Below are positions 1 to 5,616 of a stretch of DNA of 12,655 nt, one piece after another. This DNA comes from Desulfomonile tiedjei (GTDB lineage Bacteria > Desulfobacterota > Desulfomonilia > Desulfomonilales > Desulfomonilaceae). Below the pieces are notes generated by a model. That model had not been told where the DNA came from, ran no database searches, and saw only the letters and a program-made list of their open reading frames with translations. A program made the translations under genes and the position numbers. The stretch is taken from positions 1-12,655 of the forward strand of contig DYRE01000031.1 of assembly GCA_020718965.1 (NCBI GenBank), read 5' to 3'. Each line of letters begins with the position of its first letter. Within the stretch, counting starts at the first letter, position 1.

Positions 1-51
1 ATGACAAGATTATCAATGCGTTGGTTTAATCCTATAAAGGAGACACTAGCC

Positions 52-1158
52 ATGAAAAAAATCGTAAATCTATGGTCCTGGTTCCTGGAGATAATTCCGG
101 TGGGTAAGGCCAATCGTAAGATCAATACCCCCCTTAAAGAGATGCCGCTCATTCCGTCGCATAAACCGCCCTCGAACCGCGGGTTCCAGGTAGTAGTTAT
201 GAATGAGCGACGCGGGGCGTTGCAATATGATCTAAGTCCGAGAAAATTCCGAATAGGAATGATTGCTGGATTGATTATAGCCAGCCTGTCGCTTTTAGGA
301 GCGTATTCTGCAGGTAGAATTGTTTGGGGGCAGTTTTTTCTGGAGACCTCTGACTATGATGGCCGAACTACTAATCTGTCATCTCAAAATTCTGAGCAGG
401 ATCAAGTTGCTACGGAATTGTCCTCGTCGCCCAAGGGCTATTCTAACGCGGCTGGATTTGGGACGGCTCGGAGAGAAGCGGTTTCAGATCAACGCGACTA
501 TTCTGAGGACCCTGGTAGCGCAGAGAGGTCGGCGTTGTCCATGCAGTCGACCGAAAAGCTTCAAGGCGATCTGTCTTCGAGGTTACACACACCGCAGACC
601 TCTGCTGTAAGTTCTGGAATCGCATCTGCGCCTCCACAAGAAAAAAAACTGGATTCAGTTTCACACGGACAATCTACCGTTCCCACACAAAGCCAGGATC
701 TAGCGGTTCCAATAGTCAACTTCAATGCCCAGGATGTTACAGTAAAACCGACGGGGCAGTCCAACGGGACCCTAAATTTTAGACTTATCAGGGACCACCC
801 AGACATAGCTTTTTCAGGATATTTGTTTGTTTTTGTAGAGATGCAGGACAAGAAAGGCGAAAACAGAATTTATGTTTATCCTGATAAAACCCGACTCGGT
901 GAAGGCGATTTACCCTCAAACTTTCGAGAGGGAGAAACGATATCCTTTAAGAACAATTCAAGGGTAGAGTTGCCATATGGGGATATCCGCCCTGGCGCAA
1001 GATTAGCTCGAGTTTCTATTCTTCTATACAACGACCAAGGGAAGATAGTTTTTCAGCGTGGCTTCGAAAAGAAGGAACTGGTCGTTGCAGGATCATCCGC
1101 GACCCATGAAGTTGAGGAAAACAAGGCAAAAACAACTGACCGCAGACGCGCATTGTAA
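52..1158 (+). CDS. Hypothetical single-pass membrane protein with Ser/Gln-rich linker
   Basis: I do not recognise this family. The frame is open from base 1, but I place the start at ATG 52 because AAGGAG (37-42) lies 9 nt upstream; this gives 368 aa. Residues 1-67 are basic and probably cytoplasmic, about 68-91 form one hydrophobic membrane segment, about 100-220 are a Ser/Gln/Thr-rich low-complexity linker, and about 221-345 look like a folded beta-rich domain with alternating hydrophobic and charged residues. The last 20 or so residues are charged. The part just before the membrane segment (basic residues, then the helix) resembles the anchor of envelope proteins such as M23-type peptidases, but no peptidase motif (HxxxD, HxH) is present. 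Inference: an inner-membrane protein exposing its C-terminal domain to the periplasm. It converges on panD with a 39-bp gap and no clear terminator between them. The coding call is firm; function is unknown. Confidence 0.75.
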   Translation: MKKIVNLWSWFLEIIPVGKANRKINTPLKEMPLIPSHKPPSNRGFQVVVMNERRGALQYDLSPRKFRIGMIAGLIIASLSLLGAYSAGRIVWGQFFLETSDYDGRTTNLSSQNSEQDQVATELSSSPKGYSNAAGFGTARREAVSDQRDYSEDPGSAERSALSMQSTEKLQGDLSSRLHTPQTSAVSSGIASAPPQEKKLDSVSHGQSTVPTQSQDLAVPIVNFNAQDVTVKPTGQSNGTLNFRLIRDHPDIAFSGYLFVFVEMQDKKGENRIYVYPDKTRLGEGDLPSNFREGETISFKNNSRVELPYGDIRPGARLARVSILLYNDQGKIVFQRGFEKKELVVAGSSATHEVEENKAKTTDRRRAL

Positions 1159-1197
1159 AATAGGGTCATCGAAATCAGATGCCAGACATTTAGCGGA

Positions 1198-1554
1198 TTA
1201 ATGAATTCGTGCGATTTTGTTCTCAGAGTCAACGAACACGTTCTTGGACTTGTGGTTTCTGCATTCAGCGTCATCCAAACTCACGTACGAACATATAATC
1301 ACCAAATCATTTACTGAAACTTTTCTGGCTGCCGCGCCATTAAGACAGATCACACCGGAATTTGGCTTCCCTTCTATTACATAGGTGGCAAAACGTTCCC
1401 CATTGGAAACATTATAGATGTGAACCTGCTCATATTCGAGAATGTCTGAAGCCTCAAGGAGGCTTGAATCTATGGTAACGCTTCCCTCGTAATCGACGCA
1501 GGCGCCGGTAACCTTAACTCTGTGTATCTTTGACTTCAGCATGGTCCGTTGCAT
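1198..1554 (-). CDS. panD: Aspartate 1-decarboxylase proenzyme PanD
   Basis: PanD decarboxylates L-aspartate to beta-alanine, the amine half of pantothenate. It is a cytoplasmic pyruvoyl enzyme made as a proenzyme that cleaves itself between Gly24 and Ser25. Here residues 22-25 read YEGS, so the cleavage site falls exactly at Gly24-Ser25. The N-terminus (MQRTMLKSKIHRVKVT) and the later NGAAA and VNDLVII segments also match the family. At 118 aa the length is slightly below the E. coli protein. The start has a good ribosome site: AGGAG on the minus strand (1562-1566), 7 nt upstream. It lies 102 nt downstream of panC on the same strand, so the two probably share a transcript. The gap has only a weak AT-rich stem (1641-1661) across the panC stop, not a convincing terminator. 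Confidence 0.95.
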   Translation of the reverse strand: MQRTMLKSKIHRVKVTGACVDYEGSVTIDSSLLEASDILEYEQVHIYNVSNGERFATYVIEGKPNSGVICLNGAAARKVSVNDLVIICSYVSLDDAECRNHKSKNVFVDSENKIARIH

Positions 1555-1656
1555 GACATGGCTCCTGGATTAGCTAAATCTTGGTGATGATTCTAAACTT
1601 TTAAATTCAACACGATACTCTTCTAAAATGTCTTCAAAATGTTGAAAGTTCACAAT

Positions 1657-2499
1657 TCAACTCATTAAAACGTTGTCGATCAGTCTGGTTTGTCCAATCC
1701 TAACAGCTAAGATAGCCAATACCGGCGCTTGAACGACCGAGACGTCCTTTAGTGTGTCGGGATCTACGAGCCTAACGTATTCCGGACTAAGACCTGGCTC
1801 CCGAGAAATGGCATCCTTCATTGCTCCGACATATTCATTTGGGTCTGTTTCGTTGGTTATAAAGAGTTGTTGGGCTTTCCAAAGAGCCTCATAGAGGCAA
1901 ACGGCCTGTTTTCTTTCAGACCGGGACAGATATGAATTTCTGGAACTCATCGCAAGTCCATCAGCTTCACGAATGGTCGGGCATCCTATCACTTCTGTCC
2001 GGACATTAAGATCCCTGACCATCTTCTTGATTACCTGGAGTTGTTGATAGTCTTTGCTCCCAAAATAGGCCCTGGCCGGTTCAATAATATTGAACAGCTT
2101 AAGGACAACAGTAGCTACTCCTCTAAAATGCCCCGGCCTAGATTGCCCACAAAGGGGAAGAGAAAGCTGTTGAACCTCAACAAATGTTTCGTAACCGGCG
2201 CCATACATTGACTCTGCGTCGGGTAGAAAGAGCGCGTCGACGCCACAAGACTCAAGCTTAACGCGATCACCCTCTGGATCTCGCGGATAAACATTTAAGT
2301 CCTCTTTTTCACCAAATTGAGTCGGATTCACAAAGATGCTTGCGACAGTAAGATCATTTTCCGATCGGGCTATCCTTACAAGGCTTAAATGTCCTTCGTG
2401 CAAATACCCCATGGTTGGAACCAAGCCGACAGACTTGATATTTAGAGCGCATTTCCTGGACCACTCTTTCATTTCATTGATGGATGTTATTATTTTCAT
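1657..2499 (-). CDS. panC: Pantothenate synthetase PanC (pantoate--beta-alanine ligase)
   Basis: PanC condenses pantoate with beta-alanine, using ATP through a pantoyl-adenylate, to give pantothenate for coenzyme A synthesis. The 280-aa length is normal. Visible family motifs are VPTMGYLHEGH (27-37, with the nucleotidyltransferase HxGH at 34-37), IFVNPTQF (55-62), RPGHFRGV (121-128), FGSKDYQQ (146-153) and MSSRN (184-188), the KMSKS-like loop. Downstream panD supplies its beta-alanine. The start at 2499 fits the family N-terminus, but there is no recognisable Shine-Dalgarno sequence; the preceding bases are GGGTCGGCCCCCG. An intrinsic terminator hairpin ends only 17 nt before the ATG on the same strand, so every transcript from upstream must read through it. 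This suggests that panCD expression is controlled by attenuation (inference). Confidence 0.96.
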   Translation of the reverse strand: MKIITSINEMKEWSRKCALNIKSVGLVPTMGYLHEGHLSLVRIARSENDLTVASIFVNPTQFGEKEDLNVYPRDPEGDRVKLESCGVDALFLPDAESMYGAGYETFVEVQQLSLPLCGQSRPGHFRGVATVVLKLFNIIEPARAYFGSKDYQQLQVIKKMVRDLNVRTEVIGCPTIREADGLAMSSRNSYLSRSERKQAVCLYEALWKAQQLFITNETDPNEYVGAMKDAISREPGLSPEYVRLVDPDTLKDVSVVQAPVLAILAVRIGQTRLIDNVLMS

Positions 2500-2516
2500 C
2501 GGGGGCCGACCCAGCC

Positions 2517-2542
2517 AAAAAAAAACCTTCCCGAAGGAAGGT
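2517..2542 (-). terminator. Intrinsic terminator inside the panC leader
   Basis: On the minus strand a perfect 7-bp stem, ACCTTCC/GGAAGGT (2542-2536 with 2531-2525), is capped by a TTCG loop (2535-2532). The loop is closed by a C-G pair, the very stable cUUCGg tetraloop. The 3' arm runs straight into a 9-T tract (2525-2517). There is no upstream minus-strand gene for it to terminate: the next gene is on the other strand. It therefore sits in the 5' leader of panC. On the plus strand no T tract follows, so it is oriented for minus-strand transcription. Confidence 0.85.
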
Positions 2543-2568
2543 GTACAGCGCTAATGATTGTTCCTTCC
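2536..2568 (-). promoter_or_regulatory. Candidate antiterminator pairing in the panC leader
   Basis: Upstream of the terminator on the same strand, GGAAGG (2568-2563) is complementary to CCTTCC (2541-2536), the 5' arm of the terminator stem, and a shifted 7-bp pairing (GAAGGAA with TTCCTTC) is also possible. Forming it would sequester that arm and prevent the terminator. Mutually exclusive hairpins of this kind are typical of attenuators. I see no recognised riboswitch aptamer or T-box in the short leader, so the signal is unknown. The complementarity is direct; the regulatory role is inference. Confidence 0.45.
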
Positions 2569-2647
2569 GTCCCGGTCACAAGGATCCAAGCGGATTTTGA
2601 TTCATGTTACAGTGTTCCGGGTTTTTTTGTAAAAACTCCAGACCTAC

Positions 2648-2653
2648 TATAAT
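2648..2653 (+). promoter_or_regulatory. Rightward -10 box facing the panC promoter
   Basis: A plus-strand TATAAT (2648-2653) forms an inverted repeat with the minus-strand panC -10 box around a single central T (2648-2660). The -35 region 17 bp upstream (TTTTGT) is poor, and a second TATAAT occurs at 2657-2662. It could drive the DUF362 gene at 2802 with a leader of about 140 nt. The region is AT-rich, so chance occurrence is possible. Confidence 0.35.
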
Positions 2654-2654
2654 T

Positions 2655-2682
2655 ATTATAATGAGATTGACTGCTAGGTCAA
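2655..2682 (-). promoter_or_regulatory. Sigma70-type promoter for panCD
   Basis: The minus strand has TTGACC (2682-2677), a 16-bp spacer and a perfect TATAAT (2660-2655). Transcription would start near 2648 and give a leader of about 150 nt before panC, containing the antiterminator and terminator elements. This is the best promoter match in the window. Confidence 0.7.
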
Positions 2683-2801
2683 GCTGAAATCACCAGGTAA
2701 CACTAGTGAAGATTGAAATGCGTCAATTCTTTAATTATCCTGGAAGTCAGGACTCAAAATTGGGGGCAAAATTAGGAAATTTGAAATCTTTGAGGATCAA
2801 A

Positions 2802-3947
2802 ATGAAATCACTGGTGAGTGTCAGGAAATATCGGGAATACGAACTAGCTGGCCTAAAGGACATTGTGAACGCCTGTATGGATGATATAGGTGGACTAAGT
2901 TCTATGATTAATCGATCGGACAAAGTTCTCTTGAAGCCCAATTTGCTTCGTTCTTCAAGTCCTGGTCAGGCCATAATTACTCATCCCACTTTTGTAGAAG
3001 CCGTTGCAGAGTTGCTGGTGGACTATGGAGCCCAACTGTCTTTGGGGGACAGCCCTCCGCTGGGAAACCTGAGCAGAGTCCTATCCAAGTCCGGATACGA
3101 CAACTTTATGAAGAGGCTTAACGTCAAACCCTGTCCTTTCATAAGGAAACGGAGCCTTGATTGCCAAGAAAACAGGCTGTTCAGACGGCTGGAACTAGCT
3201 GAAGAGGTATTCGAATTTGATAAGGTGATCAACCTTCCCAAGATTAAAACACACTGTCAGATGGGTTTGACTCTTGCCATAAAAAACTTGTTTGGAACCG
3301 TAATTGGTACGGATAAGGCGTCATGGCATCTACGCGCCGGCAAAAATATCGACAGTTTCGCAACACTCCTGGTTCAGATTTATGAGCAAATTAGTCCTGC
3401 AGTTTCGATAGTTGATGGTGTCCTTGGGATGGAAGGAAATGGTCCAAACAGTGGTAAACCGAGGCTAATAGGTATAGTGGCGGCTGGTCAGGATGCCGTG
3501 GCTCTGGATTCAGTGATAGCCTATCTTCTCGGTTTCCCCATAAATCTTGTAAAAACATGCGCTGTTGGGAGTGAACTGGGACTAGGAGTAGCTGATCCAG
3601 CAGGAACCACCATTGTGGGGGACGAGTTAAAGGGATTTCCTCTTGCTGATTTTGAACGGCCCAAGTCAATGACTATGTCGTGGAACCTTTCTTATTGGAA
3701 CCCTTTGAGGAGGTTTCTTGAAAATCATATTATCACTAAACCTTCGATCGACGCATCAATCTGCCGGAACTGTGGGGTCTGCATGAATCATTGCCCTCCT
3801 GGGGCAATCAAAAATGACAATGGGGTTATGAAGATTGACAGACGTATCTGCATATCATGTTTCTGTTGCCATGAACTTTGTGTCAATGACGCAGTTGTGA
3901 TAGTAGAACCTTATTTGGGAAAACTGATGTCCAAGATCAGCCGCTAG
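2802..3947 (+). CDS. DUF362 protein with C-terminal 2x[4Fe-4S] ferredoxin domain
   Basis: The protein is 381 aa from ATG 2802, which has GAGGA (2792-2796) at good spacing. An in-frame GTG at 2706 would add 32 residues but lacks a ribosome site and the family start. Residues 1-300 carry DUF362 hallmarks: KVLLKPNLL (41-49), LGDSP (81-85), INLPKIKTH (143-151) and KNLFG (161-165). The C-terminus has two standard ferredoxin motifs, C321-x2-C324-x2-C327-x3-C331 and C350-x2-C353-x2-C356-x3-C360, each followed by a residue pattern typical of [4Fe-4S] binding. There is no signal peptide, so it is probably cytoplasmic. DUF362-ferredoxin proteins are common in anaerobes; their reaction is not established to my knowledge, and electron transfer is inferred only from the clusters. 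The end overlaps the opposing VOC gene by 11 bp. Confidence 0.9.
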   Translation: MKSLVSVRKYREYELAGLKDIVNACMDDIGGLSSMINRSDKVLLKPNLLRSSSPGQAIITHPTFVEAVAELLVDYGAQLSLGDSPPLGNLSRVLSKSGYDNFMKRLNVKPCPFIRKRSLDCQENRLFRRLELAEEVFEFDKVINLPKIKTHCQMGLTLAIKNLFGTVIGTDKASWHLRAGKNIDSFATLLVQIYEQISPAVSIVDGVLGMEGNGPNSGKPRLIGIVAAGQDAVALDSVIAYLLGFPINLVKTCAVGSELGLGVADPAGTTIVGDELKGFPLADFERPKSMTMSWNLSYWNPLRRFLENHIITKPSIDASICRNCGVCMNHCPPGAIKNDNGVMKIDRRICISCFCCHELCVNDAVVIVEPYLGKLMSKISR

Positions 3948-4530
3948 TGTGGTCTTTGACGCCGTGAAAAAGTTCGCTGCCGGCGCCGGGAAATATATTG
4001 CGATCTTCCCGGTGGGACGGTGTCGATTCAGGCCACCGACCAGGTTGAGGTTCAGATCCCTCCAGCGTGATATCTGACGGACGTTTATCCGCCATTACAG
4101 GGAATAGTCGAATCTTGTCGCCTTTTACGGAGAAGCTAAATTCTACCGGAATATTGTTTGGGTCGAAGGAGTAAATCGAATAAATGAAACCGTGGTCCAC
4201 CATTTCCGAAACCCAGAATCCAGCCGCGGACAACTTGTCTCGTAACTCCCACAGATCCTCAATACGATCAACCCCGAAGGAAACATGGTCGAATACAACA
4301 GGGCCTTTCACCGGAGCTCCATGGTCCTTTTCCGTCGCTGGCTGAGCGCCATCCCATTCAAAAAACGCAATAAGGTCGGTTGGTGAAATTTCAAAGAAAT
4401 AATGCCGGTATCCGGGCGCGCCAAGACCCGCTACCAATCTGAATCCAAGAAGATCTCGCCAGTAACGGATTGTTACATCCATGTTGCCTGTTACCATTGC
4501 CAGATGGTTTATTCCATTGAATTTTATCAT
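3937..4530 (-). CDS. VOC-superfamily (glyoxalase-like) protein with C-terminal extension
   Basis: The first 135 or so residues form a vicinal-oxygen-chelate domain with paired beta-alpha-beta-beta-beta modules. The opening INHLAMVTGNMDVTIRYWRD is typical, as are FFEW (56-59), DHVSFGV (81-87) and IPVEFSF (127-133). Likely metal ligands by family position are His9, Glu58, His82 and Glu130, all present, so it could be an active metalloenzyme of the lyase/isomerase/dioxygenase type; the substrate cannot be read from sequence. Residues 140-197 are a polar, Pro-rich tail (EGSEPQPGRWPES region) not needed for the fold. The start has AGGAG on the minus strand (4543-4539), 8 nt upstream. The gene is monocistronic as far as seen and converges on the DUF362 gene. 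Family call firm, function unknown. Confidence 0.88.
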   Translation of the reverse strand: MIKFNGINHLAMVTGNMDVTIRYWRDLLGFRLVAGLGAPGYRHYFFEISPTDLIAFFEWDGAQPATEKDHGAPVKGPVVFDHVSFGVDRIEDLWELRDKLSAAGFWVSEMVDHGFIYSIYSFDPNNIPVEFSFSVKGDKIRLFPVMADKRPSDITLEGSEPQPGRWPESTPSHREDRNIFPGAGSELFHGVKDHTSG

Positions 4531-4675
4531 TTTTCACACTCCTGATGCGACCATCTGAAGATTGTCTGTGTCGAGAGTTCTTCCCGTCCAATATTAACTT
4601 AAGGCATCCTTCTGGATCTTCAAGGGCAAATTAATAGAGCACTCAATTCCCTGGATAATTGACGGCCGTATTCTC

Positions 4676-4703
4676 AAAAAACAGCCAAAAAGCAGCCAAA
4701 AAG
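4676..4703 (+). repeat. Tandem 11-bp repeat with phased A-tracts
   Basis: CAGCCAAAAAG occurs twice with no gap (4682-4692 and 4693-4703). With the preceding A run (4676-4681) this gives three A-tracts starting at 4676, 4687 and 4698, each 11 bp apart, close to one helical turn. Phased A-tracts are known to bend DNA. The array ends one base before a TTGACA hexamer. Confidence 0.7.
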
Positions 4704-4704
4704 C

Positions 4705-4731
4705 TTGACATTTTGCCATGGAAAGTATACG
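4705..4731 (+). promoter_or_regulatory. Candidate promoter for the dsr operon
   Basis: A consensus TTGACA (4705-4710) is followed after 15 bp by TATACG (4726-4731). The spacer is short and the -10 imperfect, so this is weak by itself. The curved-DNA array immediately upstream makes it the best dsr promoter candidate by position. The leader to the first gene would be about 300 nt. Confidence 0.35.
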
Positions 4732-4789
4732 CGTAGAACCTTAAATTTCTTACCTTGACCACGGCTAACCCCGACCCGGGCTGTAAGCC

Positions 4790-4808
4790 AAGTGTTAATA
4801 TAACACTT
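4790..4808. promoter_or_regulatory. 19-bp inverted repeat, putative operator
   Basis: AAGTGTTA and TAACACTT are perfect complements around a 3-bp centre (ATA). The right half overlaps a possible -35 (ATAACA, 4800-4805) that lies 17 bp before TATTAT (4823-4828). A related half-site, TTTCACTT, lies at 4851-4858. Symmetric sites like this are usually bound by dimeric regulators. Rex and CRP/FNR-type sites have 8 bp between GTG and CAC; here there are 9, so I do not assign a factor. Confidence 0.4.
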
Positions 4809-5044
4809 AAATTTGTAGCCAATATTATCCGAAGTCAAAGACGATCGGGATTTCACTTGGGTGAATGGATGGCTTAAAGTTTTAGGTTTGGCCCGGCTGA
4901 TAGAGAAAAGCGCAGTTATCGAAAGGCGTTTCGTTTTTAATGACCGGAACGGTGCATGATTCTGCGTCGGGTCTTTATCAAGTAATTGCAAAAGAGTTAC
5001 CATGGTCATTAGATATAGTCGTTGAAATAGCGCAAGGAATAATA

Positions 5045-5566
5045 ATGAAAAGTGGTCTTTTGGAAGAGAAGAGAACCATAATAAAACGCTGGATTAACCT
5101 TACCGTTGATACTTATCCGTCTGAGTCGGGCTCGTTTCTCAGAAATCAGAAAGATCAGTTTGCAAATCCAGTAGGGGCGGCAATAGCTCAAGGGGCAGAG
5201 GCGCTCTTTGATTGGGTGACGGGAGATAGTAAGGAATATTCACCTCTTGTAGTTCGGAGGTTGGATGACATAGTAAGGATTAGAGCTGTCCAGCAATTTT
5301 CTCCCTCTAATGCTGTGGCGTTTGTTTTCCTTTTAAAAAACAGCATCAGGGAAGTTGTTTCAAAAAAGTTTTCGAAGGATTCTGGTCATTTTGGAGAACT
5401 TCTGGAAATTGAATCAAGGATTGATTCCCTTGCTCTTACTGCTTTTGACATGTACATGAAATGTCGCGAGAAACTCTTCGAAATGCGAGCTATGGAGATA
5501 AGGAACAGAACCTCGCGTATCCTGGAGAGAGCGTGCAATAAGTACGGGGCGCCTCACGAATGGTAG
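5045..5566 (+). CDS. RsbRD_N-domain protein at the head of the dsrMKJOP operon
   Basis: This 173-aa soluble, mostly helical protein matches the pattern of the RsbRD N-terminal domain family. Characteristic stretches are LLEEKRTIIKRWINLTVDTYP (5-25), FLRNQKDQFANPVG (31-44), an RRLDDIVRIRAVQQFSPSNAVAF segment (71-93) and LLKNSIRE (96-103). The domain is related to the globin-like sensor half of the stressosome protein RsbR; no STAS domain follows here. I chose ATG 5045 because AAGGA (5034-5038) is 6 nt upstream and the family begins here; the frame is open back to ATG 4940 but that start has no ribosome site. It precedes dsrM by 50 nt on the same strand, so it is probably the first gene of the operon. 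From memory, genes of this type precede dsrM in other sulfate reducers. A sensory or accessory role for the Dsr complex is inference. Confidence 0.82.
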   Translation: MKSGLLEEKRTIIKRWINLTVDTYPSESGSFLRNQKDQFANPVGAAIAQGAEALFDWVTGDSKEYSPLVVRRLDDIVRIRAVQQFSPSNAVAFVFLLKNSIREVVSKKFSKDSGHFGELLEIESRIDSLALTAFDMYMKCREKLFEMRAMEIRNRTSRILERACNKYGAPHEW

Positions 5567-5616
5567 CGCCCTTTAGTTGGAGATAAAAACAGCGTTAAGT
5601 TAATTGAGGTGGTCGA

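Larger units (their letters stand above)
4531..5044. other. Long regulatory gap upstream of the dsr operon
   Basis: About 515 bp separate the VOC start from the chosen start of the RsbRD_N gene. I see no supported gene. The notable content is three phased A-tracts next to a TTGACA (4676-4710), a 19-bp near-palindrome (4790-4808), a TTCAC/GTGAA small inverted repeat (4852-4865) and a weak hairpin at 4920-4933. Frames open here lack ribosome sites and familiar sequence. Confidence 0.6.

Noticed and set aside
1641..1661. GTTGAA/TTCAAC stem across the panC stop
   Set aside because: It is AT-rich with a 9-nt loop and no real T run on the minus strand, so panC and panD are treated as co-transcribed.
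2706..2801. GTG start adding 32 residues to the DUF362 protein
   Set aside because: It lacks a ribosome site and family similarity; ATG 2802 has GAGGA at good spacing.
4790..4808. Assignment of the palindrome to Rex or a CRP/FNR-type regulator
   Set aside because: The GTG-CAC spacing is 9 bp rather than 8, so no specific factor is named.
4920..4938. CGAAA-GGCG-TTTCG hairpin with five T residues
   Set aside because: The 5-bp stem has only two GC pairs and is too weak to call a terminator.
4674..5009. 111-codon minus-strand frame in the dsr upstream gap
   Set aside because: It has no ribosome site, no recognisable motif, and covers promoter-like DNA; judged chance.
4940..5044. N-terminal extension of the RsbRD_N gene from ATG 4940
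   Set aside because: There is no ribosome site before 4940, while AAGGA sits 6 nt before ATG 5045 and the family begins at that residue.
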